From the NCBI GenBank assembly GCA_021442155.1, contig CM038218.1, positions 59,362,268-59,426,267 of the forward strand: a DNA stretch of 64,000 nucleotides, given 5' to 3'. The translations under genes were made by a program, and so were the position numbers. Shown here one piece after another: positions 27,267 to 39,311 of the stretch (positions are counted from its first letter, which is position 1; each line of letters opens with the position of its first letter). This stretch comes from Cymbidium sinense (Eukaryota; Streptophyta; Magnoliopsida; Asparagales; Orchidaceae). The notes under the pieces were generated by a model, which worked only from the letters and a program-made list of their open reading frames with translations, had not been told where the DNA came from and made no database searches.

Positions 27267-28874
27267 GTAAGCAAATATTCATTACATATTTTTATATATT
27301 TTATAATAGGACTATTTTAATTTGAGCTTTAATAACAATTAAATTAAAAATTAATGATTAATTATTAAAGTGTAATTTGAATTTATATTTTTTAGTTGTT
27401 GAAAAAAAACATTCTATCAACCTTTTAAAAGCTAAATATTAAGATAAGTATTTAGTTACTTTTTTAAAAAAAATTCATCATTAAAATTTCTTAATTGCAC
27501 GTATAACTATGATAATGATTACACGATTTAAAAAAAATGATTAAAGATGCTATTTTAATCATAATTTTTCTGTGTTCAGCATAAAATAATGATTCTCAAA
27601 ATACTTAAAATTAAAATAAAATGTTTTTATATATTTATGAAAGCATCAAACATAATCTAAAATTTAAAAATTAATTGCTAAAATAACTAATTATCATAAT
27701 GTCTTCAATGATATAAAATCATACAATTATTATTTTATGTTCAAATATATTTCAATCAAAATTAAATCTGATGATCTGTAGTCTAACATATTTTTCGGAT
27801 TAGATTTCATAGTGAGGGTGATGTTTCTAAACTAAAAAAAATTAAATATATAACATAATTATTTTATAACAATTTGCTAAAGTGAAAGATGAAAATTTGG
27901 GTAAGTAATTTAGTCTAGTAATTAAAGTTTAGACTTTTAATTAAGATGTCTCAAATTCAAACTCTTATATATTTAATATATGTATAAATTTGTTATTATA
28001 TTCGACTAAATTAAAAAAAAATTAGCCTTGAAAATTTATTCGTCCGTCCTGAATGATAATTGAGTGAAATGAAATAAAAAAGCATTGAGAAGAAGCAGGA
28101 AAGATCAAACTCAAACTCTAAGATTCTCTCATATAATATGATAATGTCCTTTCAAATTAAAAAAAAATCAATAAAAACAATTTAAAAATATATTATCTTT
28201 CATAAAATAAAATTATATATATACTTGTCAATTGTGGAAGTGACAAAGCATATAAAGACAAATTTCACGCTATTTTCATGCGCACATGCACGCACATTAG
28301 GACAAAAACAAAGAAAAAATTTCAAAATACTATCGTCATGCCTTAGCTCAATTATTTTGGACTATTGTATTTGTAGATACCTAAGATACAACGCCACAAA
28401 AGTTGCAGAGATTTTTTTTTTTAATGGATGATTATTTTTCAAATCACTCCATATTGAGTTCAAATCTTTATATATAGATTATGCGTATGCATTTATCATT
28501 AAATTTACTTAAATATTCTCAAAAAAAAAATCACCATTCAATTTCAGCATCAATTTTTAGCACATCTAAAAATTAGAAGCAAAAATATGTGATAGTACAT
28601 TTTCGCACTGCATTATTATCCCATTTAGACTCATATTTTAATTATATTTTGATTATATTTTTAAAAATTTATGATGAGAAACCTATATTATCCGACATAA
28701 CTTGATTATCTATGATGATGATCAAAAAAAATTATTTAATTTTTATAAAATAAAAAAATTATATACCCAATATATTTTTTCATATGAGTATTTCTTTTAC
28801 ATTAAGTTTTATTATTATTTTTTCAGATAATTAAGACTACTTTAAACACACCCTTTAAAAAAATAGAAAACTAT

Positions 28875-29127
28875 GGGGATGTTTGTTTTTTATTTTTAAT
28901 TTTAAAATTTTATTATATTTTATTTATATTTTAAGTTAAAAAATAAATTTCATGATAATTATTATTTTTAAAATTATATAATATATTAAAAGTTATTTGG
29001 AGTGTCTTTAATAATAATATGCATTATTTTTAAAATAACAAATAAAAATACATAAAAATCATTAGCTAAGTTTTTTGAAATAATATAAAAGTAAAATTGC
29101 AAAATAAAATTAATATCAAATAAGCCC
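28875..29127. mobile_element. Tourist-like MITE (family M2)
   Basis: The left end is GGGGATGTTTGTTTTTTATT and the right end ..AAATTAATATCAAATAAGCCC forms its loose inverse. The body has the same long A- and T-rich run pattern as 8951-9235 and 35368-35619. No target duplication was resolved. Confidence 0.5.
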
Positions 29128-30228
29128 TAAATAATTTTATAGCCTCAAATACAATTTTGCATTACAATTGATATGACACTTAAAATACTATTAGTCGAAG
29201 CACAAATCTTGATGTTAAAATAAGCTAATCCGAAGTTGAAACTTTGGGATATCAGTTAAATCTCTAAATAGCTTTCAAACATGGAGTGTTTATAGTCAAA
29301 TCGAGCGTCTCAACGAGCCGGATCTACCAAGCCCAATATCTCATAATTTCGACTTCATTTGGGTATTCAAATACACAAAATACATTATATGATCAAGGGA
29401 ATCATCATGAGTCATCTGATGGAGTGGAGTGGTACGGGTTTTGCATGTATTTGAACTCCATCTATAAATAGTCTCTTCTTCATGAGAGGAGCGGCAGAGA
29501 GAGCTCTAAAGCTTGAAAATCCAAGCACAATTGCCACTCGGCGGTTGTTAAACCGCCGTGCCCGTCAGCCGCCATTGTGATCCTTGTCATCAATCTCCGT
29601 GGTCACCATCATGGCGACCCATCATCGATCCGCGATCCCATTGTTCATCATCATATCTTACTAAACTATTACAACTGACTTGTATGGTTGTTGTTATCTG
29701 ATTCCGGGATTCTCATTATTAGCCCTTCTCATGTACAATTTTGTACTCCCATTATTGGGAAATTTTGTACTCTGAAAAAATACATAGTGGAAGATTCTTA
29801 CTGGGCTAGGCCCTGTGATTTTTCCCTCTTTTCGAGATTTTTCCACGTAAAAATTTATGGAGTTTTTTTATTCACTCTTTAAATACATGTGTGTGTGCTC
29901 GATTTCATAACAAGGCTAAGGTGTAAACTTTCACTCTACCACAACTAATTTTTTTAGATGGCTTTGACATGTGGAAAAGAACCTCAATCATAATTTTGAA
30001 TACCGCGCATAATGGCCAATACTTACTGTGCCTCCCACTCTAACTCAGTCACTCGAAACCAATTCTTGAACCAAGGGCGTCAAGCTTACGCCTCACTTCC
30101 CACGATAGGCGTGACCTCGATGAAGGTCTCTTTAGAAGATTGTGTGAATGGAATAGTCTCAAAATGAGACGATCTCACTTTGAGGAACACAACACTTCGC
30201 GGCAAACACATCTCCCCAAGATCGATCG

Positions 30229-32150
30229 ATGGCGGTGGAGGTCAAAATGCTAATCTCCTTGACGGTTCCTCCACAGAGGCGTGATCTCTCGACCTGTGGT
30301 TACATCATCCATCGCGTCAATGCTAATCCACCAATTATTGCTGGTAGCTTGGCACATTCTCGTCCTGTTGACTCCACTCGACATGTTATACATGTAGAAT
30401 TACGACATTTAATGCAAGACGAATTTCACCTTGAAGACAGAAATCATCCTCCCCCTCAACGCGGCTATGAGGAATCCTCAACTTTAGCTGAAGCTATTCT
30501 TCAACATCTCCCATTCAGGTGGATTTCAAGCTTAGAGCATTGATGGGCGTGACATGAACACATCGACCATTCTGGGATTACATATCCATATGAGCTCGAC
30601 ACATTGCTTTCTGTTCCCCTCGGGACAAGCTGCGCTTGGTTCTACTCCTCCCAAAGGAATCCATTCATACCTTTGATGAACTGTAGAGATTTTTGTAGAA
30701 AGTTCATTCTGGGATCATTAAAGATTCTCCCATCTCTCCGTCAAAAATGAATCACTTAAAGAATACTTCAAGATTCTCCTTAGAAGCTGTTACCCAGGGT
30801 GACTGAATTCGAGAGGAGTTTTTCTTGGAGGGCTCCGTCTTCTGCCTAATCTTGTGAGATATAGTCCGCTCATATGCTGACTTGGTTCACCGTGTGAAAG
30901 CATAAATTTTTGCTGATGAGGCTATTAATGCCCATCGAAAATAATTTGAGCAATCCATAAGAAAACGTAAGAGTGCTATAGGAAACACAGATCAACAATC
31001 TCATCAGAAGAAGCAACAAGACAATCATGATCTCCCTCCACGGCCCCCGCATCAATGACGCGAACCATGATTGAAATACACACTGCTAAACACATCTCGT
31101 GTTAACGTCTTGTTGGCTATTCGAGATGAAGGGACTATCAAGTGGCCACATCCACTAAAATCAAATTCAGAAATCAGGAGCAATATTGTCACTTCCATCG
31201 TAGTGGACTTACTGGCGTGTAAACAACTTAAAGAAGAAATTGAGAGGCTTATTCAGGGATATCTACGTTATTTGTGCAAAACCAACCAGTTCAAGCAAAC
31301 ATAACTCCACCTGGGGGGCAACCAGGACAATCATCACAGAAATAACATAATAGTCGCCAAATAGTAGGAGAAATTGAAACGATTGCAAGTGGGCCACTAC
31401 TATCTAATCAAGTATTCATCCTCACCTTTAAAGAGTCTGAGTTAAAAAAAATTTTGTATTAATCATCCCATCACTTTTAATGACTCAGACTTGGAAGGAG
31501 TCCAAGTTCTACATCAAGATCATTTTGTCATCGGTCGAGGATTGGTGATATATTGTTAAAAGAATTTTGATTGATAATGGGAGTTTCGTTGATGTTTTAT
31601 TTTACTCCACCTTTCTTAGCATGGGTCTGGTTAAGGAAAAACTTCAACCCAATGCAGGACCATTATATGGGTTTGATAATCACCTTGTATGAGTGGAGGG
31701 GACAATCACCCTTCCCATTATTCTTGGAGAATTTCCTTAACAAGTCACTCACTCAGTTCAATTCATAGTGATCAAGTCAAATTCAGCATGCAACGCTATC
31801 TTTGGAAGACCCCTCCAATCAATCTTGGTCTTTGTCTGCGGTACCTCATCTTAAGATGAAATTTTAAACTCCATTGTGGTTAGAGTGGTCTGTGGAAACT
31901 AACAAATAACACAATCATGTTACCTCACACAAGCTCAATCACGCCATTCAGTGACCTTCAACATCGAGAATTTTAATCTTCAAGATAAATAAGTACCTCA
32001 GAGGGTTTTGCCTGTAAAATATTTGCTCCCCACTTCATTATCAAATGACCAACCGTCAAGCTATGACCAAAGATCCAGAGAAAAAAATCTTCCCTAAAAC
32101 TTGGAACATGGAGGGTCTCTGAAAAGTGTTATATGTAATCCTTGGTGCAT
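30229..32150 (+). pseudogene. gag / aspartic protease relic of element B
   Basis: Gag-like pieces lie at 30229-31050, with a basic RKRKSAIGNTDQQSHQKKQQ stretch near 30970. The plant gypsy segment YTLLNTSRVNVLLAIRDEG lies near 31075, and QYCHFHR, a zinc-knuckle relic, is in another frame near 31180. Next come CKQLKEEIERLIQ, the retropepsin active-site phrase ILIDNGSFVDVLFYSTFLSM (31565-31624), GPLYGFDN, and VIKSNSACNAIFGRPLQSIL (near 31770). Stops and frameshifts interrupt every domain and the similarity ends before reverse transcriptase. It is non-functional. Confidence 0.85.
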
Positions 32151-32404
32151 AAATATTGTAGTCTTTAATTTACCCTGCTTATCTTTTCCTCTCCACCTCT
32201 TATCTTTTGTTAACTCTTTCTAAAAATGTATCTCGTCTCTTTTGTTAAGTTATCTCGTGACAATATTATATCACCAACATTATCAAAGTAATGAGTTTAT
32301 GATTTTTTCTTACAAGCTTGTTTCTTCTTCATTTAATCCTCCCACTTGAGAAATATACAACTCACGTTGTATCTCAATCGAGAATGATCAATTCCAAGGG
32401 GACT

Positions 32405-32895
32405 TGATCTGACCTCTTCCATACAGGTAAGAAGTCAAGTAACACTTTGGCTGATACCTAGGATAGGTCAAAAGATCATTGGTGGATATCCCACGACCTC
32501 TTCCATATAGGTTAATGTCATCGGGTAACACTCTCACAAACAACCTCGGATAAGTCAAAAATCCTCAACAGATTCAATTCGACCTCTTCCATAGTTAACG
32601 CGTCGCGAGTCACACTTTGATAAACAACCTCAGATAGGTCAAAAATTCTTAGCGGATTCAATTCAACCTCTTCCATACAAGTTAACGTCATCGAGTCACA
32701 CTCTGACAAACAACCTCGGATCGATTAAAAATCCTCAACGGATTCAATTCGACCTCTTCCATATAGATTAATGTCATCGAGTCACGCTCTGACAAACAAA
32801 CTCGGATAGGTTAAAAATCCTTAGTGGATTCAATTCAACCTCTTCCATATAGGTTAACGTTATCGAACTCGACAAACCTCATAGGTCAAAAATCA
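32405..32895. repeat. ~84-bp tandem array, 6 units, in element B
   Basis: Units start GACCTCTTCCATA..GGTTAA and run CGTCATCGAGTCACACTCTG, ACAAACAACCTCGGATAGGT, CAAAAATCCTCAACGGATTC, AATTC. Unit lengths are about 83-86 bp. Two peptides repeated in frame (..MEEVELNPLRIFDLSEVV on the minus strand) merely reflect the array. Confidence 0.92.
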
Positions 32896-33083
32896 TCGCC
32901 GTCGGCGGTCATCCCGTTTACCCGTGTCGATTCTCTGACCACCCACTACCGCGCCATCACCGTCGTTGGTCACCGCCTCACCGCCGGGCCATCTCTGCGG
33001 TCCCCGCCATTATCGCGTCATCCACGACTGCCATGCCGCCATCATCCGTCGCCGGTTATCATCGCCAATCATCACCTCCAAAC

Positions 33084-33400
33084 CCGGTCGGTCCAACAAG
33101 GGCAATTGGCACCTCTTTCGACGGAAAATCGAGCTCATATGAACTGGGCCTTGATCGCCTCAGAAGTCAGGCAAAGGCGGTTGGCGCTTTGAGGGAAAAG
33201 CGGAGCATCGCCAGTATGAATGGGTCGTCGTCGAACCATCATCGACAAGGCGGTTGATGCCTCTTTCGAGAGAAAATCGAGCCTCATATGAACTACGTGG
33301 ATTGCCTCGAACTGGTCGGTCCGACAAGGCGGTTGATGCCCACGAGGGAAAATCGCTCGGTATGAACTACGGGATTGATCGCCTCGAGCGACCTCCTCTT
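33084..33400. repeat. ~80-110-bp tandem units, 3-4 copies, in element B
   Basis: Repeated phrases are GGTCGGTCCGACAAGGCGGT, TGATGCC..GAGGGAAAATCG and ATATGAACT..TTGATCGCCT. It follows the 84-bp array and precedes the GC-rich block. Overlapping reading frames here are not genes. Confidence 0.75.
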
Positions 33401-33559
33401 AAGAAAAGAGGAACACTCAAGCATATGAGTCCTTCTCCCCTCCCTGGGGTTTTATAGACCCTATAGGGATAAAAATAAAATCAAAGAGAACGCAAAACCG
33501 AAAATCGCCCAAAATGGGTGAAAATGGGTCAAAACGGGCAAAAATAGACAAAAAAAACT

Positions 33560-33905
33560 CTCATGGGCCCATCCAGCGCGCTGGCCCTGCGCCTGGCATC
33601 ATGGTCCTCGCGGCCTGACGCCTGCGTTATCAGACGGTCACCCATTCTGCATTCAGCGAAACCGCCCTGCGACCCCCATTGTCCAAACTCACCTGCGCAG
33701 CCCAGCGCCAGCCCTCTCGTCGACTCCTCTTTCCGTGACCATTGACCGTGCCTCCCCTCCGCCCATGTGTTTCCTCGACCCAGCTACACACTGGCGGTCT
33801 GGCGCCCGCCAGGTCCAGGCGCCATCATCATAGCCAGCGTGCGGTCGCCATGAGCGCCCGGCGCCAGACTGGACTCCCAGCGCCTCAATATCGGAAGGGT
33901 CCATA
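33560..33905. other. GC-rich block at the 3' end of the element B body
   Basis: A GC-rich patch (many GGCGCC / CAGCGC words) contrasts sharply with the AT-rich surroundings. Related but shorter patches lie in the reverse fragments at 2040-2220, 2690-2880 and 60820-61020. It is a family feature, not a gene. The frames at 33563-33910 have no recognisable domain. Confidence 0.6.
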
Positions 33906-35290
33906 ACCAAATCTTACTTCAGCACTTTACACATCGTGACCCGCACTTTCGTGATCATAATCATGTGCTCCCATGAAGATCTATTCTTTTAAAATGTATG
34001 ATTAATTGACATGCAAATTTCATTGAAGAATTTGCTATTTTTAAGTATTTGACATATATATTTTTGGACGATTGAGATAATGTCATCCAAAAATAGGGGG
34101 TAACTGATATGACACTTAAAATACTGCTAGTCGAAGCATAAATCTTGATGTTAAAAGCAAGTTGATCCGAAGTTGAAACTGATCGAGATCATGCAATTAA
34201 AATATCAGTTAAATCCATAAATAGCTTTCAAACATGGAGTGTTTATAGTCAAATTGAGCGTCTCGATGAGCCGGATCTAACAAGCCCAAGATCTCATAAT
34301 TTCGACTTCATTTGAGTATTCAAATACACAAAATACATCATATGATCAAGAGAATCATCATGAGCCATCCGATGGAGTGGAGTGGTACGGGTTTTGCATT
34401 TAGTTATAGCGTCACTTCCGTCTATAAATAGTCCTCATTTTTCACATGAGGGGAGTAAAGAATAAGAGAGAGCTCTAAAGCTTGAAAATCTCCAAGCACA
34501 ATTGTCTTACGATGGTTGTCAAGCCGCCATTGATGATCCTTAATCATCAATCTCGGTCACCATCATGATGACCTTCGTTAGTCACGTCATCTGTTTATCA
34601 TCATCTATTACCCAACTATTGACTATATGGTAGCGTTATCGATTACGGGATTCTCATTGTCAGCCCTTCTCATGTACAATTTTGTACTCCCGTTATCGGA
34701 AAATTATGTACTATGAAACAAATACATAGTGGAAGATTCTTACTGAGCTAGGCCCCGTGATTTTCCCTCTTTTGGAGGTTTTTTCACGTAAAAATTTCTG
34801 GAGTTTTCTTGTTCACTCTTTAAATACTCGTATTGTGTGGATTTCATCAAAGGCGTAAAACTTTCACTTTTCTGGTTTTAGCGCAACAACAATCATGCAT
34901 GTCATTAAAAAAAATGTTGTGGATTACTTATTATAGCATTACTCTAAACATTAGCACTTAATTTTGTCTCGTGATTTAATAGATACCAAACTTAAATCAC
35001 ATCATATTGTAATACTAACTAGATGATTGTTAAAAATTTAATATTTGAATAATTAACAATTGATAACTTAATGTTTTCATAATATAATTAAACAAAAAAA
35101 TAATAATGAATATTTTTTAGATCAAAATTAGTGACTAAAAATGATTAGGATAACTTTTAAAATTCTTAGATTTGCTTTAATGTAAATACAATAATAATTA
35201 CTTATTTATTACACTCATCTTAAAGCAGATTTAAGGACTTTTTAATCCATTCAAATAAAAATTTCAGTTAGAATATCTTAAAAGTATTTT

Positions 35291-35791
35291 AAAAGAAATT
35301 TTGGATGCATGGCACATAATTCTTATGCATTTATTTATCTAAGAGCTAAAGTTTGATATTTACTAATGGGCTATTTGGGTCAATTTTATTTTGTATTTTT
35401 TATTTTTGTTTTCATGCTATTTCTAAAATCATATTTATTTGATGTACTTTTATTTATTTTAAAAAATAAATAATATTATTTAAAAAAATATTCAAAACAG
35501 TTTTTAAATATTTTGAATATTTTTAAAATAATAATTATCATAAACATGCTTTATTTTAAAACAAAATAAAATAAAAATATAAAACAAAAATAAAAACAAA
35601 AGAGATCTCAAAAAGCTCTCAATATATCACTTTTTCTATGCATGAAAAGCTGCATTTAATTTTAAAAAAAATAATTATGATGTTATTTTTTATAATAAAA
35701 TAAATTTTTAGTTGTTATTTATATAAATATAAAAATTTAGATATTACATATGTAAATATATAAGAATTAGTCGCTGTGTATGTAAATATCC
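35291..35791. mobile_element. M1 MITE interrupted by an M2 MITE (nested)
   Basis: The outer element begins GGATGCATGGCACATAATTC and ends AGTCGCTGTGTATGTAAATA, an M1-type inverted pair. At 35368 its body is broken by a Tourist-like unit from GGGCTATTTGGGTCAATTTT to AAAAAGCTC near 35619. It lies about 70 bp before the acceptor of Csl exon 5. Confidence 0.6.
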
Positions 35792-35859
35792 CTTTTTCCT
35801 ATTAATAATTTAAGCAATAATTGTCTGTCTCTAATTGTGTTGAATTTCCACGCATGAAG

Positions 35860-35902
35860 ACAAGAGTCTCAGCGGTAATGACGAATGCTCCATTCATTCT
35901 AA
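35860..35902 (+). other. Csl exon 5, first part
   Basis: After the acceptor ATGAAG it reads ACA AGA GTC TCA ... and encodes TRVSAVMTNAPFIL in frame with exon 4. It ends in CTAA, immediately followed by the terminal repeat of the Harbinger element. Confidence 0.92.
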
Positions 35903-38900
35903 GGGAGTGTTTGGCAACGGATTGGATTTATTTCAAGTAGGATTTAGTAAATCAGATAAGCGGATTTAGTAAATCCCTCACGAAAGTGTTTGATAGATTT
36001 ATTAAATCCTAAATCAGAAAGATGTTTGGTAAGTTATATGAGGATTTAAGTCATTTATAATTAATAATATTTTTAAAATATAAAAATAAATAATTAAAAA
36101 ATAAAATATTAAAATTAAAATTAATTATTTAACAAAGATATGTTCATTCTAGTAAATAAACATTACATTATTTGGATATAAGAAAATTTTTTTGGATATC
36201 AATTGAATTTTTTAACTCGAAAATTTACGTTGACTTCAAAATATTCGTATATCTGAAAATTATATTAAAACTATATAATAAAATATTATATTTTCTTAAC
36301 ATAAAACTACTTTCTTTTGTAGTAAATTACATATTATAATATTTCTCATATAGTTAAATTTTTCATCTTTCATTCTCAAATCTGTCATTTTTGTTTACTG
36401 TTTGACATATTAAAGTAGTCATCTGATCGATAAAATTATGTAGAATCTCATTATGTCACTGCTTAAAATACGCTGTGAGACCTCAAATCTTTCTTCCAAA
36501 TCCCAAAAGTTCTCTCCACCACATTCAGTAGTTGTGCATGGCGATGGTTAAACAACTCTTATTATCTTTTGTATGATAGTCACTGATACTAAATGCGATA
36601 AATTTATGCATCAGTACAGCACAGATAAGTAATCCTCTTGGCGGAACAAGCCTCCTTGCTCAAGAACGTAAAACTCTCATATCTTGCGGATCCTTTGACC
36701 GAAATAGATAAACAAATTGATGATCAAATGAAACTGACATTTTGTGAAGTGAATGCTTTTTTACGATATCCGTCGCATTGAATCGATAACGGTATATGTT
36801 CGTGGTCGCATGGCATTAAAAATGGATGGAATTGATTACCCGATACAAATGAATGACAATCGTTTGGCGGTAGGTTGATGAACTCCCGGATAATGATACG
36901 ATAGCAACACTGAAGTAGCGTGCATTTAGTGAATGTTGAAAAATTCACAAAGTTGCATGCTTAGCATGTGCACATATCTTAAAAAATTGCCTAATTGTTG
37001 AATCATGCTTGTTTAGAGTTAATAATCCAAACGAAAAGATCTATGTATAAATATGCGTTAACTAAAACAAATGTAAACGTCGTGGATATTAAGTACAAAT
37101 GCACAATCTTCATATCAAACATGTCGAATGTCTTTATCAAGTTCAAGCATTATCATCGATCATAGATGGAGTAATGCATTAATATCATCGTCATAGGAAA
37201 TTGTCAATTAAAGAACAAACCGGCTCAGGCATCCTCTTGTAGCATTATATGCCATTTATTATATTATTAAAGTGCAGCTCAAATGAAATCGAGATCACAT
37301 AATATCAAAATCGAGTATAATGTGTAGGAAAGTTTAATTCATCAACTCAAAGCAACAAGATAACTTTCAATCATTAAAGATTTGCAAATCAAACATAACG
37401 TCTTGGCTTCACATGTGTGCACCCCATTTCTCATTTTTTTTTTTTTTATGTTAAATGTATGATTTAGTAACTATAAGAAAGCAAATATGAAGCCAAAGCC
37501 TCAATCCAACTTCTCCTCACAATAGTTTAAAAAATAAGAACATTTCCACTTCTCCAACAATAGTTCAAAGATTAATTTGCATATAAATGACCAAGATTGC
37601 ATGGAGGTGAACAAGAGGGAGTTGGAGAAGGAAAGCAAGATAAATGAGAGATTAACCAAGATACATAGTTAGAGAATTTGAAAATCACAAGTCAGTTTAT
37701 TAAATTATTCTATGAATATTCTTCTCAGTTCTTTCACCATACATTCTAAATATAAACTAAAGAATCGTACTAAGAATTTAATATAGGTTTAAAAGCAAGC
37801 ACTCATCTTTGGATCCGAAAATGAAAGACCCAAAAAACATAAAGACATAAAGACTAGCATAATCATTTCTCATTCTATTGGATGCTTCAAATCAAAATTG
37901 ATCAAAATTAAATTAATTCAAAATCAAACAATTCATACCACAAGTTGATTTTGAACTCAAAACTCTTTTGAGCCAATAAAATCAACTCAAAATTAACTCA
38001 TTAAAACCTTACTAAATTTAAAGTCTACCCCATCTAACAAACTTCAAACTAAATTTAAATCTCACTTAAATCTCATCTCACAAACTCTTCCCCAAATATT
38101 ATCAATCCCATGATACCTTCTCTATCAAACTCACATCTTTACCTTCCCCAACAAACTCACACATTACCAATGCAATAATGCATTCTCAACATCCACACCA
38201 CAGCGGCTCATTAAACTCACGATATTTGGTTTTATACTATAAATTACAAATTAAAATAGGTTCTATCATATAATATATACATATATGATCAAATATTGCT
38301 CTTGTTAATCACCAAAAAATAAATTACCAAATTGTAGGAAAAATCCAAAAATGTATAAACCAACATAGTAGACATCGTTAACAAGGAGGAGCGGCAAGAA
38401 AGGGAGGCAGATGAACAGGTGTTCGATCCTTGTGTCTGATCGGCAAGAGAAAGGAATAAGCAAGTACCGTGGCTGGTAGGAGGAAGAGGCGGTAACCCTC
38501 AGAAACCCTCGTCCTTCGCGGCTTCGCTTCTCGAAACCATCGAGGAAGAGAAGCGGTGAAATCCTGAAGGTAACCTCGTCGATCAAAGCATTGAGAGGAC
38601 GAGCATTGAATAAGAAAATGATCTATCCATGATGATAAAGCGATTGAAGGAAAGAGAAGACGGAATAGCAACAAGTAAGTAAATCAACATCCGCTTCTAT
38701 CCAATCTTCGATCTAACTCCGTTCTCATCTATCTAACAAACTTAATCAAAATGGCAAAAAATTGTGAAGAGACTAAACGTATAAGTCCACGAGATAGCGG
38801 CTGCCTTCTCGAAGATGGTACGATCGTGAAGAAATCGGTGGTAGAAGAAGGAGTTGAGCTGTCACCTAATTTGTATAATCCGTTAAATCAAAGCCGAATC

Positions 38901-39020
38901 GGATTTAACAAATCGAAAATCCATAACTTTTGATTCGGATTTACCAGCGCTAAAGTTAGTAAATCCCGAACGTGTTTGGCGGTTGACGGATTTAACAAAT
39001 CCCGAAATCCGTTAAAACAC
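35903..39020 (-). mobile_element. PIF/Harbinger transposon inserted in Csl exon 5
   Basis: Its terminal repeats are GGGAGTGTTTGGCAACGGAT on the left and, reversed from the right, GTGTTTTAACGGATTTCGGG; the right end lacks about four terminal bases. The 3-bp duplication TAA (35900-35902 and 39021-39023) fits the target preference of this superfamily. Repeated CGGATTTA(A/G)(C/T)AAATCC words lie near both ends (35936-36010, 38890-39008). A transposase relic is on the minus strand. Removing the element and one TAA restores the exon length to 215 bp, one short of 72 codons. Confidence 0.93.
36440..36960 (-). pseudogene. Harbinger (HARBI1-like) transposase relic
   Basis: On the minus strand, EHIPLSIQCDGYRKKAFTSQNV (shown in parts: CDGYRKKAFTSQNV near 36730-36775) matches the RGRKGxxTQNV block of DDE_Tnp_4 transposases. 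Then comes SFDHQFVYLF after a frameshift, SKDPQDMRVL in place of SAHDSRVL, and PPRGLLICAV. The end-block NHRHAQLLNVVERTFGIWKK (about 36487-36546) corresponds to the conserved FNYRHSSLRNVIERAFGVLK region. Frame changes and stops show it is dead. The second, Myb-like protein of such elements was not recognised. Frames at 38305-38674 are unassigned. Confidence 0.85.
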
Positions 39021-39023
39021 TAA

Positions 39024-39195
39024 ATGTGGACTCGACATGTTTGCTAATAATCCCAAAGTAATCCTCCATGGAATGTGTTTACTCGGATTTGAAGAAAAAA
39101 AAGAAGCGTCTTGTGGCTACGCTCAAATCCCTCAAAGATTTTATGGAGCTCTGAAAGATGACCCCTTTGGAAACCAGTTCGAGGTCTTGCAGAAG
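39024..39195 (+). other. Csl exon 5, second part, with frameshift in DxD
   Basis: It resumes AAT GTG GAC directly after the TAA duplication. The expected NVDCDMFANN reads GTGGACTCGACATGTTTGCT: one base of the TGC codon is missing, so the frame breaks inside the nucleotide-sugar-binding DxD motif. After the break MFANNPKVILHGMCLLGFEE and FYGALKDDPFGNQFEVLQK are readable to the donor GTTTTT. Confidence 0.92.
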
Positions 39196-39311
39196 GTTTT
39201 TTTTTTCTTAAAAATAATTTAAAAATTAACTCATGTTCTTTTAATCTTCCAATAATCGATTACTATCCTGATGTTTGATCCGTAAATTATTAATTAATCC
39301 ATCGGTTTCAG

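Larger units (their letters stand above)
29169..34888 (+). mobile_element. LTR retrotransposon (family B, Ty3/gypsy-like) with target duplication
   Basis: The 5' LTR (29169-~29960) and 3' LTR (34105-34888) both start TGATATGACACTTAAAATAC, and the 3' LTR ends GCGCAACA. A perfect 5-bp duplication ACAAT flanks the element (29164-29168 and 34889-34893). A polypurine tract AAAAATAGGGGG precedes the 3' LTR. The body encodes only gag and an aspartic protease relic. Reverse transcriptase, RNase H and integrase are missing, replaced by tandem arrays and a GC-rich stretch. It is thus a non-autonomous derivative, inserted in intron 4 of the Csl gene in the same direction. No standard tRNA-Met primer site is visible after the 5' LTR. 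Confidence 0.93.
27267..35859 (+). other. Csl intron 4, swollen by transposons to 8.6 kb
   Basis: It lies between GTAAGC and a GAAG acceptor. It holds a Tourist-like MITE (28875-29127), a complete 5.7-kb LTR retrotransposon in sense orientation (29169-34888), and an M1 MITE with a Tourist-like MITE nested in it (35291-35791). The rest, about 2 kb, is AT-rich with no gene. Confidence 0.85.

Noticed and set aside
29960..30000. A tRNA-Met primer-binding site after the 5' LTR of element B
   Set aside because: No TGGTATCAGAGC-like sequence is present; the LTR end is diverged and the true site could not be set.
32405..32895. CRISPR-like regular repeats
   Set aside because: Units are contiguous 84-bp tandem copies without distinct spacers, inside a plant LTR element.
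33563..33910. Pro/Ala/Arg-rich frames on both strands as a gene
   Set aside because: They are part of the GC-rich block in the LTR element body, with no domain and no conservation of frame with related patches.
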